NCBI RefSeq assembly: GCF_032773895.1
Contig: NZ_CP120416.1
Span: 1,176,001-1,240,000 of the forward strand
Reading direction: 5' to 3'
Length of the DNA: 64,000 bases
DNA from: Teredinibacter sp. KSP-S5-2
GTDB taxonomy: Bacteria; Pseudomonadota; Gammaproteobacteria; Pseudomonadales; Cellvibrionaceae
Part shown: piece by piece, positions 37,703 to 46,345 of the stretch
Numbering within the stretch: the stretch's first letter is position 1
Layout of the letters: every line of letters starts with the position of its first letter
Made by a program: the position numbers and the translations under genes
The notes under the pieces: model-generated
Database searches by the model: none
What the model was told of the DNA's origin: nothing
The model's input: only the letters and a program-made list of their open reading frames with translations

Positions 37703-38398
37703 TTAGGTTGAAAATACCTGCGCTAAGGAGCGGGCTTCGGATACTTGACTCACCAGTGTTTTCAACTGCGTGTGAAGCTTTAAATCTAAATCGTAGGGGT
37801 GAAGTGCTATACGTAACGGGCTTGTTTGGGATGCTGCTGCCTGATTAATTTGGTTCCAGAGGTTTAATGCAATTTTTCGCCAAGTATTGTCTGCTTCAAA
37901 GCCTGCGAGTGGTAGGCGTTTAAAGTTGTTCGATGTTACATGATAGATGCCGTTGGTTGTTTCGTAGTATTTGAAGGGTAAATCTTTGAGCGTAGTTTTA
38001 GGGAGATTGCCCATTGCCCAGGCTGGCGGAACATAAAGCTCGGGTGCATTAAATCCGGAGTCAATAAACCAGTTGTAATTACGTAAAATCAGTTGATGAA
38101 GTTGTTCCGTTGTGAGGGATAGGTGTTCTGCTACATTACGGGAAATGAAAACCGAATGTAAACGGTGTTTAATGGTTTTTATCTCTTTACAATGGTGTTG
38201 CCAGCCATGTCCTGCAAGTTGATAGCCTTGCGTTTCCAGCTCCTTTAGTTGTTCGATCTGATGTGGTTGCCAGTTTAATCCGGGCACAATAAGCAGATAG
38301 ATATGGAATGGCTGGAGATGAGTACATAGCTTAAGTAATTCAAAAGTATGTGCCATGGTTTCCGGCATGACATCGTGAATTGAAATAACGGCTTTCAT
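37703..38398 (-). CDS. DUF2334-like polysaccharide deacetylase fold protein
   Basis: 231 residues. MKAVISIHDVMPETM and LAGHGWQHH are the motif-1 and motif-2 equivalents of the NodB-like fold in the DUF2334 group, with RIALHPYDLDLK near 205 as a late His motif. No signal peptide. Start overlaps the stop of the glycosyltransferase gene by four bases (ATGA), so it belongs to a three-gene sulfotransferase/GT/deacetylase operon. Probably edits a glycolipid sugar made by the other two enzymes. Converges on the zinc-ribbon gene. Confidence 0.78.
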   Translation of the reverse strand: MKAVISIHDVMPETMAHTFELLKLCTHLQPFHIYLLIVPGLNWQPHQIEQLKELETQGYQLAGHGWQHHCKEIKTIKHRLHSVFISRNVAEHLSLTTEQLHQLILRNYNWFIDSGFNAPELYVPPAWAMGNLPKTTLKDLPFKYYETTNGIYHVTSNNFKRLPLAGFEADNTWRKIALNLWNQINQAAASQTSPLRIALHPYDLDLKLHTQLKTLVSQVSEARSLAQVFST

Positions 38399-39549
38399 TG
38401 TTTACCGACCAACACGTCATTCCAAATACTGAAATTCCAGTTATTCAGTTTTAATGCGGCATTGCGCCCGCTATCTATTTTTTCCTTTATCTGTTCGGGC
38501 TGCGTGGCAGTAATACGATGCAGTGCTTTGCTAAAGCCATCTTCATTTGAGAAAATATACAAACTATCAACCAGTTCTGGCCATTCAATAATGCCACAGT
38601 TGTCGGATACGGCTGTCATTCTTCCTCTTACTAAAGCTTCAAGTGCGATGGTACCAAAACCCTCTACCAAAGAGGGCAGGACAAGTATGTCGCTGTTGTC
38701 TATCTGATTAAGTAATTCGTGTCGGTTTAACCAGCCAAGATAGGTCAGGTTTTTAATGTTATTTGCGGCGGCCTGTATGCTTTCCCGTTCCGGGCCATCG
38801 CCACTAATAATAAACTGCATATCGGGGTGATCCATCGCGGCTTGAATCACCGACTGAATATTTTTCTCCGCCGCAAGTCTGCCGGCGAATATGACCCGTT
38901 TCGGTGGATAACTAATTGGTTTGATAGGGGCTTTGACAAACTCATAGGCAATGGGGGTTCCCATTAATCCCGTCTTCTTGGCTCCCAAGTGTTTGGCTAT
39001 GTCCATCATATAGTCCGAGTTCGCTAGAACTACATCGCCAAATTTAAATATCAGCCAGTGAGAGTATTCAAAGTATTTTTTGACGATAAACCGTTGAATG
39101 CTTTTCCAGTAGAGATCCGCGAGTTTATCGAACCAGGTATGAAAGCCGATAATCACTTTAACGCCGAGTTGTTTGCCAATAACTGCGCCAAAAAGGCCAT
39201 AAAGAGCCGGGGAGGGAATAATGATCACATTAGGATTTAATTGTTTGACCCGCTTCTTTAACGAAAAAAAGTTGGGGATAACGAATTTCTGTGTGGCGTC
39301 ACCCGGCAAAGGCACATTGATTCCCCCCGACCATTTCTTCCCCTGGATTTTAGGGCAGATGGTTTCAATAAACTCCACATGATCTTTAAGGTAGCGTTCC
39401 AAGTCATGGTAATAGGAGCCGACGCCATTTCTTTCCGGTGCAGCATCCGAGATAATGACTACACGGACGTTGCTCAGCTCTGCGTGCGCGGAGTCAATAT
39501 AGTCATCTTCTATTAAATGTGAATCTTTTACCGATGCCTGGATGTTCAT
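38395..39549 (-). CDS. Glycosyltransferase family 4
   Basis: 384 residues, GT-B fold. VVIISDAAPERNGVGSYYHDLERYL at the N-terminus, VIFAGRLAAEKNIQSVIQAAMDHPDMQFIISGDGPERE (about 218-255) and LVLPSLVEGFGTIALEALVRGRMTAVSDNCG (about 288-318) are GT4 donor-site motifs. The family's closest forms are lipid glycosyltransferases such as the DGDG and mannosyl types; acceptor here unknown. Middle gene of a tightly coupled operon, overlapping both neighbours by four bases. Confidence 0.88.
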   Translation of the reverse strand: MNIQASVKDSHLIEDDYIDSAHAELSNVRVVIISDAAPERNGVGSYYHDLERYLKDHVEFIETICPKIQGKKWSGGINVPLPGDATQKFVIPNFFSLKKRVKQLNPNVIIIPSPALYGLFGAVIGKQLGVKVIIGFHTWFDKLADLYWKSIQRFIVKKYFEYSHWLIFKFGDVVLANSDYMMDIAKHLGAKKTGLMGTPIAYEFVKAPIKPISYPPKRVIFAGRLAAEKNIQSVIQAAMDHPDMQFIISGDGPERESIQAAANNIKNLTYLGWLNRHELLNQIDNSDILVLPSLVEGFGTIALEALVRGRMTAVSDNCGIIEWPELVDSLYIFSNEDGFSKALHRITATQPEQIKEKIDSGRNAALKLNNWNFSIWNDVLVGKQ

Positions 39550-40739
39550 GTAGGTTTACCGTTTTCAATTGTTACGAGCATGCCATCAGGAAAGGGCCAA
39601 AGAGAATCAAAGTGACGCTTTAGCTGATCCAAATCTATATTGCCTATGTCTTTGCTGTACTTATGCTTGCTGTTATAGGCCTTTGATTCTTCGGAAATAT
39701 GCGTGTACTTATTGCGCAAATCATTGTCTATGGTTTCTGCCAGAGTTTGGTATATTACTTCCAGTATCTCTGTCAGTTGCTTGTTCAGTTGTTCCATCGA
39801 TATAAGAAGCAGGGTATGTTGCCCTTGTTTTTTTATCGTTCGTAGATGGTTGTAATAATAGACGAGCATGTTGACAATGTTGTTTTTAAATTCATGGCTT
39901 GTTTGGCTAAACCCGAAAAGTTTGAGTGCAGGTTGAAGCGAGCTTATTTGAGATGGGATTGTGCGTTGCGGTTCCCGTATACAACCGATAAAGACAGCAT
40001 TGTCGAAATGTTCAGTCAGGCTCTCCAGCATTGGCGTGAACGAAGGGTTTTTGGCTAAGTATCGTATTTCCTTTCCGTGTTTCTCTTGATATGTCTTACC
40101 ATAAAAGTACAGATGCTTTTTTAGCATCCGTTGATAAAATGTCATAACTACTGTTTTATCTTTCTGATTTTTGTTCTTATCAAAAAAGGCGAGATCCCAT
40201 ATCTTTGTGTATTCGGGAAAGACAACCAGTAAAATGAAACAGGAAAAAATGGGGAGTAATAGCAGAAAATCCTCTTCCGGTTCGGACAAGCCCAGTAGAT
40301 GTATGGACTCCATTTTTCGGAAGAAACTGAATTGTGGAATAGGTATTCGCTTAATGATGGGGCTGAATATTTTCCCTATCGCGGTATAAATAACTTTTTC
40401 CGTGATAGAAGGGGCTATAACACAGTCCCATAGCGTTGTTGAGGTGAATTTACGGTCTTCACTAAGGGTCCGATGAAGGAATGTTGTTCCACTTCTTGGA
40501 ATGCCGAGAATAAAAATCGGATTATTGATGGAGATACTTTTGTATTGTGGGAAAAATATTTCATCCAGAAGAAAGAACAGCCAATGAACGAGCTGCAGAG
40601 TAAGCAGGAATGGTGTCACGATAAACAATAGAATAATATTGCGCAGCCAGGCTTTTGGACCTCCACTGAAAAGGTGTGTCAGTTGCCATATAAGGCAATG
40701 TGACCATTGTGCGAGAGCAAAGCAAAATGCTTTCATCAT
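39546..40739 (-). CDS. Sulfotransferase family protein
   Basis: 397 residues. IFILGIPRSGTTFLHRTLSED (about 77-97) is the 5'-phosphosulfate loop that binds PAPS, and FIGCIREPQRTIPSQISSL (about 247-265) is the 3'-phosphate motif. N-terminal hydrophobic stretches (AWLRNIILLFIVTPFLLTLQLVHWLFFLLDEI) suggest membrane attachment. Tandem ATG at 40739/40736; AAGG upstream fits the first. First gene of the operon with the GT4 and the DUF2334-like gene; together they may make a sulfated glycolipid or capsule (inference). Confidence 0.85.
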   Translation of the reverse strand: MMKAFCFALAQWSHCLIWQLTHLFSGGPKAWLRNIILLFIVTPFLLTLQLVHWLFFLLDEIFFPQYKSISINNPIFILGIPRSGTTFLHRTLSEDRKFTSTTLWDCVIAPSITEKVIYTAIGKIFSPIIKRIPIPQFSFFRKMESIHLLGLSEPEEDFLLLLPIFSCFILLVVFPEYTKIWDLAFFDKNKNQKDKTVVMTFYQRMLKKHLYFYGKTYQEKHGKEIRYLAKNPSFTPMLESLTEHFDNAVFIGCIREPQRTIPSQISSLQPALKLFGFSQTSHEFKNNIVNMLVYYYNHLRTIKKQGQHTLLLISMEQLNKQLTEILEVIYQTLAETIDNDLRNKYTHISEESKAYNSKHKYSKDIGNIDLDQLKRHFDSLWPFPDGMLVTIENGKPT

Positions 40740-41104
40740 GCCTATGGACCTTAATGGGTGCGTTCAAACCTGTTAGTCTCACATAATAATGTGACATCTT
40801 CAAATGCGCGGCAGGATAAATGAACGTTGAATGCAGCGCTGTACCCTTGAGATAAATTCAAGTTTGACGCATTTAACCGAATTTTCAGGAGGATTGGAGA
40901 CAGACTCTAGTGGTTTCGACAATGTTTTGCGCAGTGCGGCTAATAAAATCTGTTTTTTTGAAAAGTTGCTATGTTATGTTGCTGGCAGAATAAGTGTGGG
41001 TTATATATTCCGACAGAGGGGATATCGAACAGTACAGCGTGTTCTGTGGCTGGATACCCCATTGTCGATTTGTTTATCTCTCTAGCACTGACTAGATAGC
41101 GTGT
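40740..41104. other. Intergenic region upstream of the sulfotransferase operon
   Basis: About 365 bases. Holds a palindrome at 40779-40794 (listed separately). A small open frame 40831-41085 on the plus strand has no ribosome site or family likeness and is not called. No terminator recognised for the aldo-keto reductase gene. Confidence 0.4.
40779..40794. promoter_or_regulatory. Palindrome TCACAT-AATA-ATGTGA, candidate operator
   Basis: Exact 6-base arms with a 4-base centre, 40 bases upstream of the minus-strand sulfotransferase start. A dimeric regulator site is plausible; it is not the CRP consensus, since the half-sites point outward. Confidence 0.4.
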
Positions 41105-42076
41105 CTAACATGACCAGCTGGTCGGTACTCTATCCCAGCGATGATCTCGCAGCTGTGTTATCAAGTCTGAATCCAATCCTTGTGTATTGCCTACGGCCAT
41201 GTTCGCTTCTACATTTACCTGACTACGCATACCAGGTATGACTGTTGTAACAGCAGGGTTGGAAATAATAAACCGCAGCGTCATTTCCGCCATTGTCATT
41301 TCCTCGGGCACGACTTGGCGTAGCTGTTCTACACGTTCCAGAGTTGGTTGCAGGTTTTCCTGGCAAAAATAAATATTTCTGAAATCGCCTTCTGGCCAAC
41401 GGGAATCTGAGTTGAGTTTTCCTGTCAGTGAGCCTTCGTCGAATGGTACTCGGGCAATTACGGCAATGCCGTTTTCCTGACAATAAGGTAGTAATTTATC
41501 TTCAGGTGACTGGTCAAAAATATTGTATATAGTCTGCACTGAATCAATCAGTCCGGTTTTAAGTGCTTCTATGCAGTTCTCCGGTTCCCAACGGTTCGTG
41601 GAGATACCAAACGCTTTGACTTTGCCGCTCTGTTTTAGGCGTAGCACTTCATTTTGCCATTCATCCTGATTGGCCCAGCTATCTTCCCATACATGAAACT
41701 GCAGTAAATCGATGCATTCGACAGATAAATTCTTCAGGCTTTTCTCGGTGAATTCAGTGATATGTTGCTTAGGGTAAATATCTTGCAGGCCGGCGTCTTT
41801 CCTTGGTGGCCATATGTCTTCTTTGGGTGGGATTTTAGTTGCAATATAGAGTTTGGAGGCGGTATGCCTTTTTAACAAATTACCGAGTATCTGTTCGCTT
41901 TTCCCAGCGCCATAGCCCCATGCGGTATCAAAAAAATTACATCCCAATTCAACGGCTTTATCGAGAGCCTGGTTGGATGCCTTGTCGTCTGAACCTGTCC
42001 AGCCGGCCATTCCCCACATGCCATAGCCGATCACGCTCAGGTTCCAGTCAAATTTACCAAATTTTCGTGTATGCAT
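41105..42076 (-). CDS. Aldo/keto reductase
   Basis: 323 residues, TIM barrel NADPH enzyme. FGKFDWNLSVIGYGMWGM, NFFDTAWGYGAGKSEQILGNLL (Asp/Tyr active site), IDLLQFHVWEDS (His) and AVTTVIPGMRSQVNVEANMAV (cofactor-binding end) follow the family, as does the expected Lys in YIATKIPP. Single gene, ATG 42076. Physiological substrate not predictable. Confidence 0.9.
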   Translation of the reverse strand: MHTRKFGKFDWNLSVIGYGMWGMAGWTGSDDKASNQALDKAVELGCNFFDTAWGYGAGKSEQILGNLLKRHTASKLYIATKIPPKEDIWPPRKDAGLQDIYPKQHITEFTEKSLKNLSVECIDLLQFHVWEDSWANQDEWQNEVLRLKQSGKVKAFGISTNRWEPENCIEALKTGLIDSVQTIYNIFDQSPEDKLLPYCQENGIAVIARVPFDEGSLTGKLNSDSRWPEGDFRNIYFCQENLQPTLERVEQLRQVVPEEMTMAEMTLRFIISNPAVTTVIPGMRSQVNVEANMAVGNTQGLDSDLITQLRDHRWDRVPTSWSC

Positions 42077-42500
42077 TTTTATTGCTCTTCTTGGGAAAGA
42101 TTAGTCTGATATGGTGTTTCTTTCGGTAGTAAAATACCGCTCTGTTATGGTTTTTATACTAGGCGGATTGACCGAAGTAGGAAAGTATACATTAGCAAAA
42201 GAGAAAGTATGGTCAATATCGCAGAAGTAAAGTTGGTTACTGCTAAAGCACCTGAGTTGTTTGTGGTGGCATTATTGTAATGTGGCTTTTCAATAAGTCG
42301 GGTGCGTGTTATGCAACAGCCAGTGCCTTCGAGTTTTATTTTACGTGGGTGGGCTGTTGGATGTCGTGTTAAATATTATTTTTACATGTGCAGTAATGAA
42401 TTGATTCATTCGCATATGTATCGATACAACTTGCCATAAAGGCTGGTTGTGAATTCATCTACACTTATTAGTGATATTTTTATTCCGGTGGGGGATGTTA
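42077..42500. other. Divergent intergenic region
   Basis: About 425 bases between the divergent aldo-keto reductase gene and the betaine-type binding protein gene. A dyad CGGTA-GTAAAA-TACCG lies at 42124-42139 close to the reductase start and could be a weak operator. Nothing else stands out. Confidence 0.4.
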
Positions 42501-43448
42501 ATGGGGGGATTTATTCTGCGTGTTCTGCTTCTTTTATTCTTGCCTTTACTTTGTTCGGCGGAGCAGGAAAAGGATACTTCTCCTATACGTGTAATCGAAA
42601 ATGATTGGACCAGCCAGATAGTGCTTTCCCGTATTACGGGTATGATTTTTATCCATCAGGGTTATAAAGTACGTTATGTCCAAGCCAGTAGTTCGGAGCA
42701 GTGGGGTGCGTTGGCCTTGGGCATAGACCATGTTCAGGTCGAAGTTTGGCAAGGCACTATGGAGTTGATGTTTAATCGAATGGTCTCAGCTAACCGTATT
42801 TTGGATGCGGGAACCCATTCTGCATTGACGCGGGAGGATTGGTGGTATCCAGGTTATGTGGAAGAGCTTTGCCCGGGTTTACCCGATTGGCGAGCGTTAA
42901 AGCGGTGTGCCAAGGTTTTTGCAACAGAAAAAACCAATGGCAAAGGACGGTATGTTGCTGGTCCCTGGGAGAAACCGGAAGCGGCAAGAATTCGGGCCTT
43001 GGAGTTGGATTTTATTGTTGATCAAGTGCAAACGGCGGACGACCTTTGGCGGGAGCTGGCTAAGGCACAATCGCAGAATAAGGCCATTGTGTTATTCAAC
43101 TGGACTCCGAATTGGGTTGAGGATCGTTATGATGGAAAGTTTATTGAGTTTCCTGCGTATGAACCTGAGTGCGAAACCGACCCCAAGTGGGGAGTGAATC
43201 CGCTATATCATTATGACTGTGGCAACCCTTCGGGAGGTTGGTTAAAAAAAGCAGCCTGGTCCGGTATGCCGAAAAAATGGAACTGTGCTTACCGTACATT
43301 GAAAAATGTTAATTTCGACAATGCGACTATTGCTCAATTATCCGCAAGAGTCGATGTTGATAAGCTGACCCATGAGCAGGCCGCGGAAGAATGGTATGAG
43401 GCGAATAGAACAAAATGGGAAAGCTGGATACCTGATGACTGTCATTAA
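42501..43448 (+). CDS. ProX/OpuAC-type (glycine-betaine family) solute-binding protein
   Basis: Signal peptide MGGFILRVLLLLFLPLLCSA. VIENDWTSQIVLSRITGMIFIHQGYKVRYVQ, VEVWQGTMELMF, EDWWYPGYVEELCPGLPDWRALKRCA and IVLFNWTPNWVE are the OpuAC fold with the aromatic residues that box quaternary amines. Several Cys could form disulfides. ATG 42501 is chosen because GGGGG (42490-42494) is six bases before it; the frame opens earlier at GTG 42471. No permease gene follows; a histidine kinase does, after 15 bases. It probably presents ligand to that kinase (inference). Confidence 0.82.
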   Translation: MGGFILRVLLLLFLPLLCSAEQEKDTSPIRVIENDWTSQIVLSRITGMIFIHQGYKVRYVQASSSEQWGALALGIDHVQVEVWQGTMELMFNRMVSANRILDAGTHSALTREDWWYPGYVEELCPGLPDWRALKRCAKVFATEKTNGKGRYVAGPWEKPEAARIRALELDFIVDQVQTADDLWRELAKAQSQNKAIVLFNWTPNWVEDRYDGKFIEFPAYEPECETDPKWGVNPLYHYDCGNPSGGWLKKAAWSGMPKKWNCAYRTLKNVNFDNATIAQLSARVDVDKLTHEQAAEEWYEANRTKWESWIPDDCH

Positions 43449-43463
43449 TTTAAGGCATTAAAT

Positions 43464-45017
43464 TTGTTCAAAAATACGGTTAAACCTGGCGACTCTATTT
43501 CTCTACAGTTAATTCGTGTGGTGTTTGCCTTTTATTGTGTCATTGCAGTGTTGGTTACGGGCTTTCATATTATTGTTGAATACCGTCATACCAAATCTAT
43601 TATTCATGATGAGCTGAAAACCAACGAGGATATTTTCGGTCAGGTTCTTTCCTCTGCATTATGGGATCTGGACAAGGAAAGGATTCAGCGAATACTCCAG
43701 GCAATGTACAAGTTGCCAACCACTATTGGTATCCGAATTGATCAAAATAACGAATTGTTTATGGCAATTGGTACTGTGCAGGGGAGTGATCGAACAGTCG
43801 GTTACTATGATATTCATGGCAATTACGACGATAGTCGTGACTATCTATCGGAGCTTTTTTCCTACTCATTTCCTGTGGTTTACGAAATTCATGATCAAAC
43901 CAACAAGATTGGCCAGGTAACGGTTTTTTCCGATTCTTCTGTTGTGATTGACCGTATAGGTTTGGGATTGGTCATGCTGGTTTTTAATGCCATGATCAAA
44001 ACCCTTGCTCTATGGTTGATTTTTATCTGGGTTGGTAAACGGATTTTGATCAAACCACTGAGTGCACTTACCGATGCTATATCGAGTGTCGACTTTGATA
44101 AGCTGGATGACTTTAATATCCATTTGGAAACTCGTAAAGGAAATGAGTTGGATGTCATTGAAAAGAAATTTGAGGGTATGGTTGAGAAGTTGGGGGCAGC
44201 CAGGAAAGACCTGCTTGAGTTGAATAATGATCTGGAGAAAAAAGTTGCCTTGAGAACACAGGATTTGGAGGCGGCTAAGAATCAGGCCGAGCAGGCAAAT
44301 AGTGCCAAGTCCTATTTTATGTCGCGAATCAGTCACGAACTGAGAACGCCATTAAATGCCATTATCGGTTTTTCCAAAAGACAAATAAAAATATCCGACG
44401 ATTCATCTTCCGATAAAATCCACTATATGGCAGAACGGATTAACAAGGCAGGCTATTACTTGCTTATGCTCATCAACGACATTATTGATTTTGTTGATTA
44501 CGAAAAGGGAAAAATTCCAATACGAGCTCAAAGATGTATGCTGTCTGAATCGGTAAAAGATAGCTTATCTATTGTTAGCAGCTTTGCCGCGGACAGGGGG
44601 ATTTCCCTGGAGGACAATACGGCCGATGCTGATATATTTGTCGATCCCGGTAGATTGACCCAGGTTATTATTAACGTATTAACTAACGGTGTGAAATATA
44701 ATCGAACCGGAGGTTCGGTAACGTTAAGCTGTGTTCCTCAGGAAAAGTTTTTACATCTGAACATCACTGACACCGGGGTTGGTATTCCAGAAAAAGAACG
44801 GGATAAAGTGTTTAAGCCATTTGTTCGGTTGGATTATGCAGAAGCTCAAGCTATTGAAGGAACCGGTATTGGCCTAACATTAAGCCAGCAGTTAATAAGA
44901 GGAATGGGGGGCGATTTAGATTTTGAAAGTACTCCAGGGGAAGGAACCACATTCACACTCAAAATACCGCGTTACATCGAAACAATAAAGCACGAGCGAA
45001 TTCAGTCGGAAACATGA
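43464..45017 (+). CDS. Sensor histidine kinase coupled to the ProX-type binding protein (TTG start)
   Basis: 517 residues. TM1 at about 18-39, a ~120-residue periplasmic domain, TM2 (about 167-191), HAMP-like linker, coiled coil, HisKA with phospho-acceptor His291 in SHELRTPLNAIIGFS, and HATPase with the N box (VLTNGVKYN), G1 (DTGVGIP), F (FKPFVRLD) and G2 (GTGIGLTL) boxes. Starts with TTG at 43464 after AAGG (43453-43456, 7 bases). No response regulator gene is adjacent. Directly downstream of a ProX-like gene, so a binding-protein-dependent signalling pair is likely. Confidence 0.9.
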   Translation: MFKNTVKPGDSISLQLIRVVFAFYCVIAVLVTGFHIIVEYRHTKSIIHDELKTNEDIFGQVLSSALWDLDKERIQRILQAMYKLPTTIGIRIDQNNELFMAIGTVQGSDRTVGYYDIHGNYDDSRDYLSELFSYSFPVVYEIHDQTNKIGQVTVFSDSSVVIDRIGLGLVMLVFNAMIKTLALWLIFIWVGKRILIKPLSALTDAISSVDFDKLDDFNIHLETRKGNELDVIEKKFEGMVEKLGAARKDLLELNNDLEKKVALRTQDLEAAKNQAEQANSAKSYFMSRISHELRTPLNAIIGFSKRQIKISDDSSSDKIHYMAERINKAGYYLLMLINDIIDFVDYEKGKIPIRAQRCMLSESVKDSLSIVSSFAADRGISLEDNTADADIFVDPGRLTQVIINVLTNGVKYNRTGGSVTLSCVPQEKFLHLNITDTGVGIPEKERDKVFKPFVRLDYAEAQAIEGTGIGLTLSQQLIRGMGGDLDFESTPGEGTTFTLKIPRYIETIKHERIQSET

Positions 45018-45546
45018 AGGTTACCCGGTTGCTTGAATATTATATTTAATCTGGCCTGATTGAATTGTCGGTTGATATGAGGGAGTTGATCAACGATGAA
45101 GAGCCTCAGTAAGCATAGAAACTTGTTTTGTGTATCATCATTAAGCCGCTACTTAAGTACAGGTGTAAAAAATCGAACTATGAATTCATTCACAAATTAA
45201 TCTATTAAAGGTGAGATTAGTATTGGTATTCAGTGCTTCTGTCAGTTAGTTAAAAAAAGTAATCGTTTGGCGCTGTTCCTATTTATTCTTACGGTATATA
45301 AATTTATCTCATAATTAACCTGGATTAAATCGTTGTTTATGCGCTTTGTGAATATGAACAATGGGTGCCGATTTTTTTTGCTAGGGATATTGAGCTTAAT
45401 TATGTATAACAGAATAAATACAAAGTGAGCGGATAAAAATCTATATGATAATCGTTTTCACCTAAGCGTTTTTTTATTAAAAAACTCCATTGTAATCTGT
45501 CAGTAATATTTACAACATCACCCACTTCGTAAGGTAAAAAAAATAT

Positions 45547-45577
45547 AACCCCTTGAAATAAAAGGGTATTTTTTTTT
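45547..45577 (+). terminator. Terminator-like hairpin upstream of the PEP-CTERM promoter
   Basis: ACCCCTT (45547-45553) and AAAGGGT pair imperfectly around a GAAATA loop, followed by a long T-run ending at 45577, immediately before the -24 box. It ends either the kinase transcript or an unseen small RNA. Confidence 0.5.
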
Positions 45578-45591
45578 GGCATCCGTTTTGC
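45578..45591 (+). promoter_or_regulatory. Sigma-54 (-24/-12) promoter of the PEP-CTERM gene
   Basis: TTGGCATCCGTTTTGCT: GG at 45578-45579 and GC at 45590-45591, exactly ten bases between. Start near 45603, about 55 bases before ATG 45659. Fits the known dependence of PEP-CTERM genes on RpoN with the PrsK/PrsR system. Confidence 0.82.
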
Positions 45592-45658
45592 TATTTGTAT
45601 ATGGGCGGCGTCCTGTGCTGCCTTGGAAATAGAATAAACTTACTGTGGGATATCAATA

Positions 45659-46240
45659 ATGAAAAAGATTGTTTGTCTTTTACTTATGTTCTGGGTCGGG
45701 TCGGTTAGTGCAATACCAATTACCATCGATTTTGATGATCTAGGTTCGGGTGTTGTTGTTGGCGATCATTACGCCGACTTGGGTGTGACATTTGCGAATG
45801 CTGTAACGAATAGTTATGGGACTCTTCCCGGTGGATCTGATCCTACCTCCATTAGTCATACAGGTTTGGGATATCAGCCAACGCCTGCGAATCCAATCGA
45901 AGCATTTTTTAGCTCAACAATAGACACCGTTAGCTTGACGGGCGTAGACGTTGGCGGCAATGGCTTCATGTTAAGTGCATTCGCTGCGGACAATACATTA
46001 TTAGCAACGGATGAAGTATTTGGAACTGGCGCTGGTGTGGGTGAGTTCTTTACTTTGAGCCTGTTTGCCCAAGGTATTAGCTATATTCAGTTTTCTCAAG
46101 TAACTACCGGTTATGGTGATGGTGTAGTATTTGATAACCTGGTATTTGATACTGTTTCAGTAGCAGAGCCTTCTTCCATTCTATTGTTGTGCATCGGCTT
46201 GATCAGTCTAGGTATTACTCGTAGAAAGCTGCAACATTAA
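45659..46240 (+). CDS. PEP-CTERM sorting-signal protein
   Basis: 193 residues. Sec signal MKKIVCLLLMFWVGSVSA, then a beta-rich body beginning FDDLGSGVVVGDHYADLGVTF, ending in AEPSSILLLCIGLISLGITRRK: the P-E-P-like box (here AEPS), a hydrophobic helix and a basic tail, i.e. an exosortase-processed PEP-CTERM protein. Such proteins are exported and linked with exopolysaccharide or floc formation. No exosortase is in the window. A sigma-54 promoter lies upstream and a strong terminator downstream, so it is a monocistronic unit. Confidence 0.88.
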   Translation: MKKIVCLLLMFWVGSVSAIPITIDFDDLGSGVVVGDHYADLGVTFANAVTNSYGTLPGGSDPTSISHTGLGYQPTPANPIEAFFSSTIDTVSLTGVDVGGNGFMLSAFAADNTLLATDEVFGTGAGVGEFFTLSLFAQGISYIQFSQVTTGYGDGVVFDNLVFDTVSVAEPSSILLLCIGLISLGITRRKLQH

Positions 46241-46264
46241 TTATCACTATAAATGTGAACATGC

Positions 46265-46293
46265 AAAGCCTCGAATTATCTCGGGGCTTTTTT
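46265..46293 (+). terminator. Rho-independent terminator of the PEP-CTERM gene
   Basis: AAGCCTCGA (46266-46274) and TCGGGGCTT (46281-46289) form a nine-pair stem with one wobble, followed by a T-run (46288-46293 and on). Confidence 0.9.
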
Positions 46294-46345
46294 GTTTTTG
46301 ATCGCAACGTGATGTTGTCTTTGGTGTACTAAAAAGAATAAAGAC

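Larger units (their letters stand above)
45018..45658. other. 641-base gap before the PEP-CTERM gene
   Basis: Mostly AT-rich without a believable gene. Its right end has a terminator-like hairpin at 45547-45577 and a sigma-54 promoter at 45578-45591, both listed. A small minus-strand open frame 45400-45582 is not supported. A short transcript ending at the hairpin is possible. Confidence 0.5.

Noticed and set aside
40831-41085. 84-codon plus-strand frame
   Set aside because: No ribosome site, no motif, unlike real genes in composition.
45400-45582. 60-codon minus-strand frame before the PEP-CTERM gene
   Set aside because: Overlaps the sigma-54 promoter and terminator and shows no family likeness.
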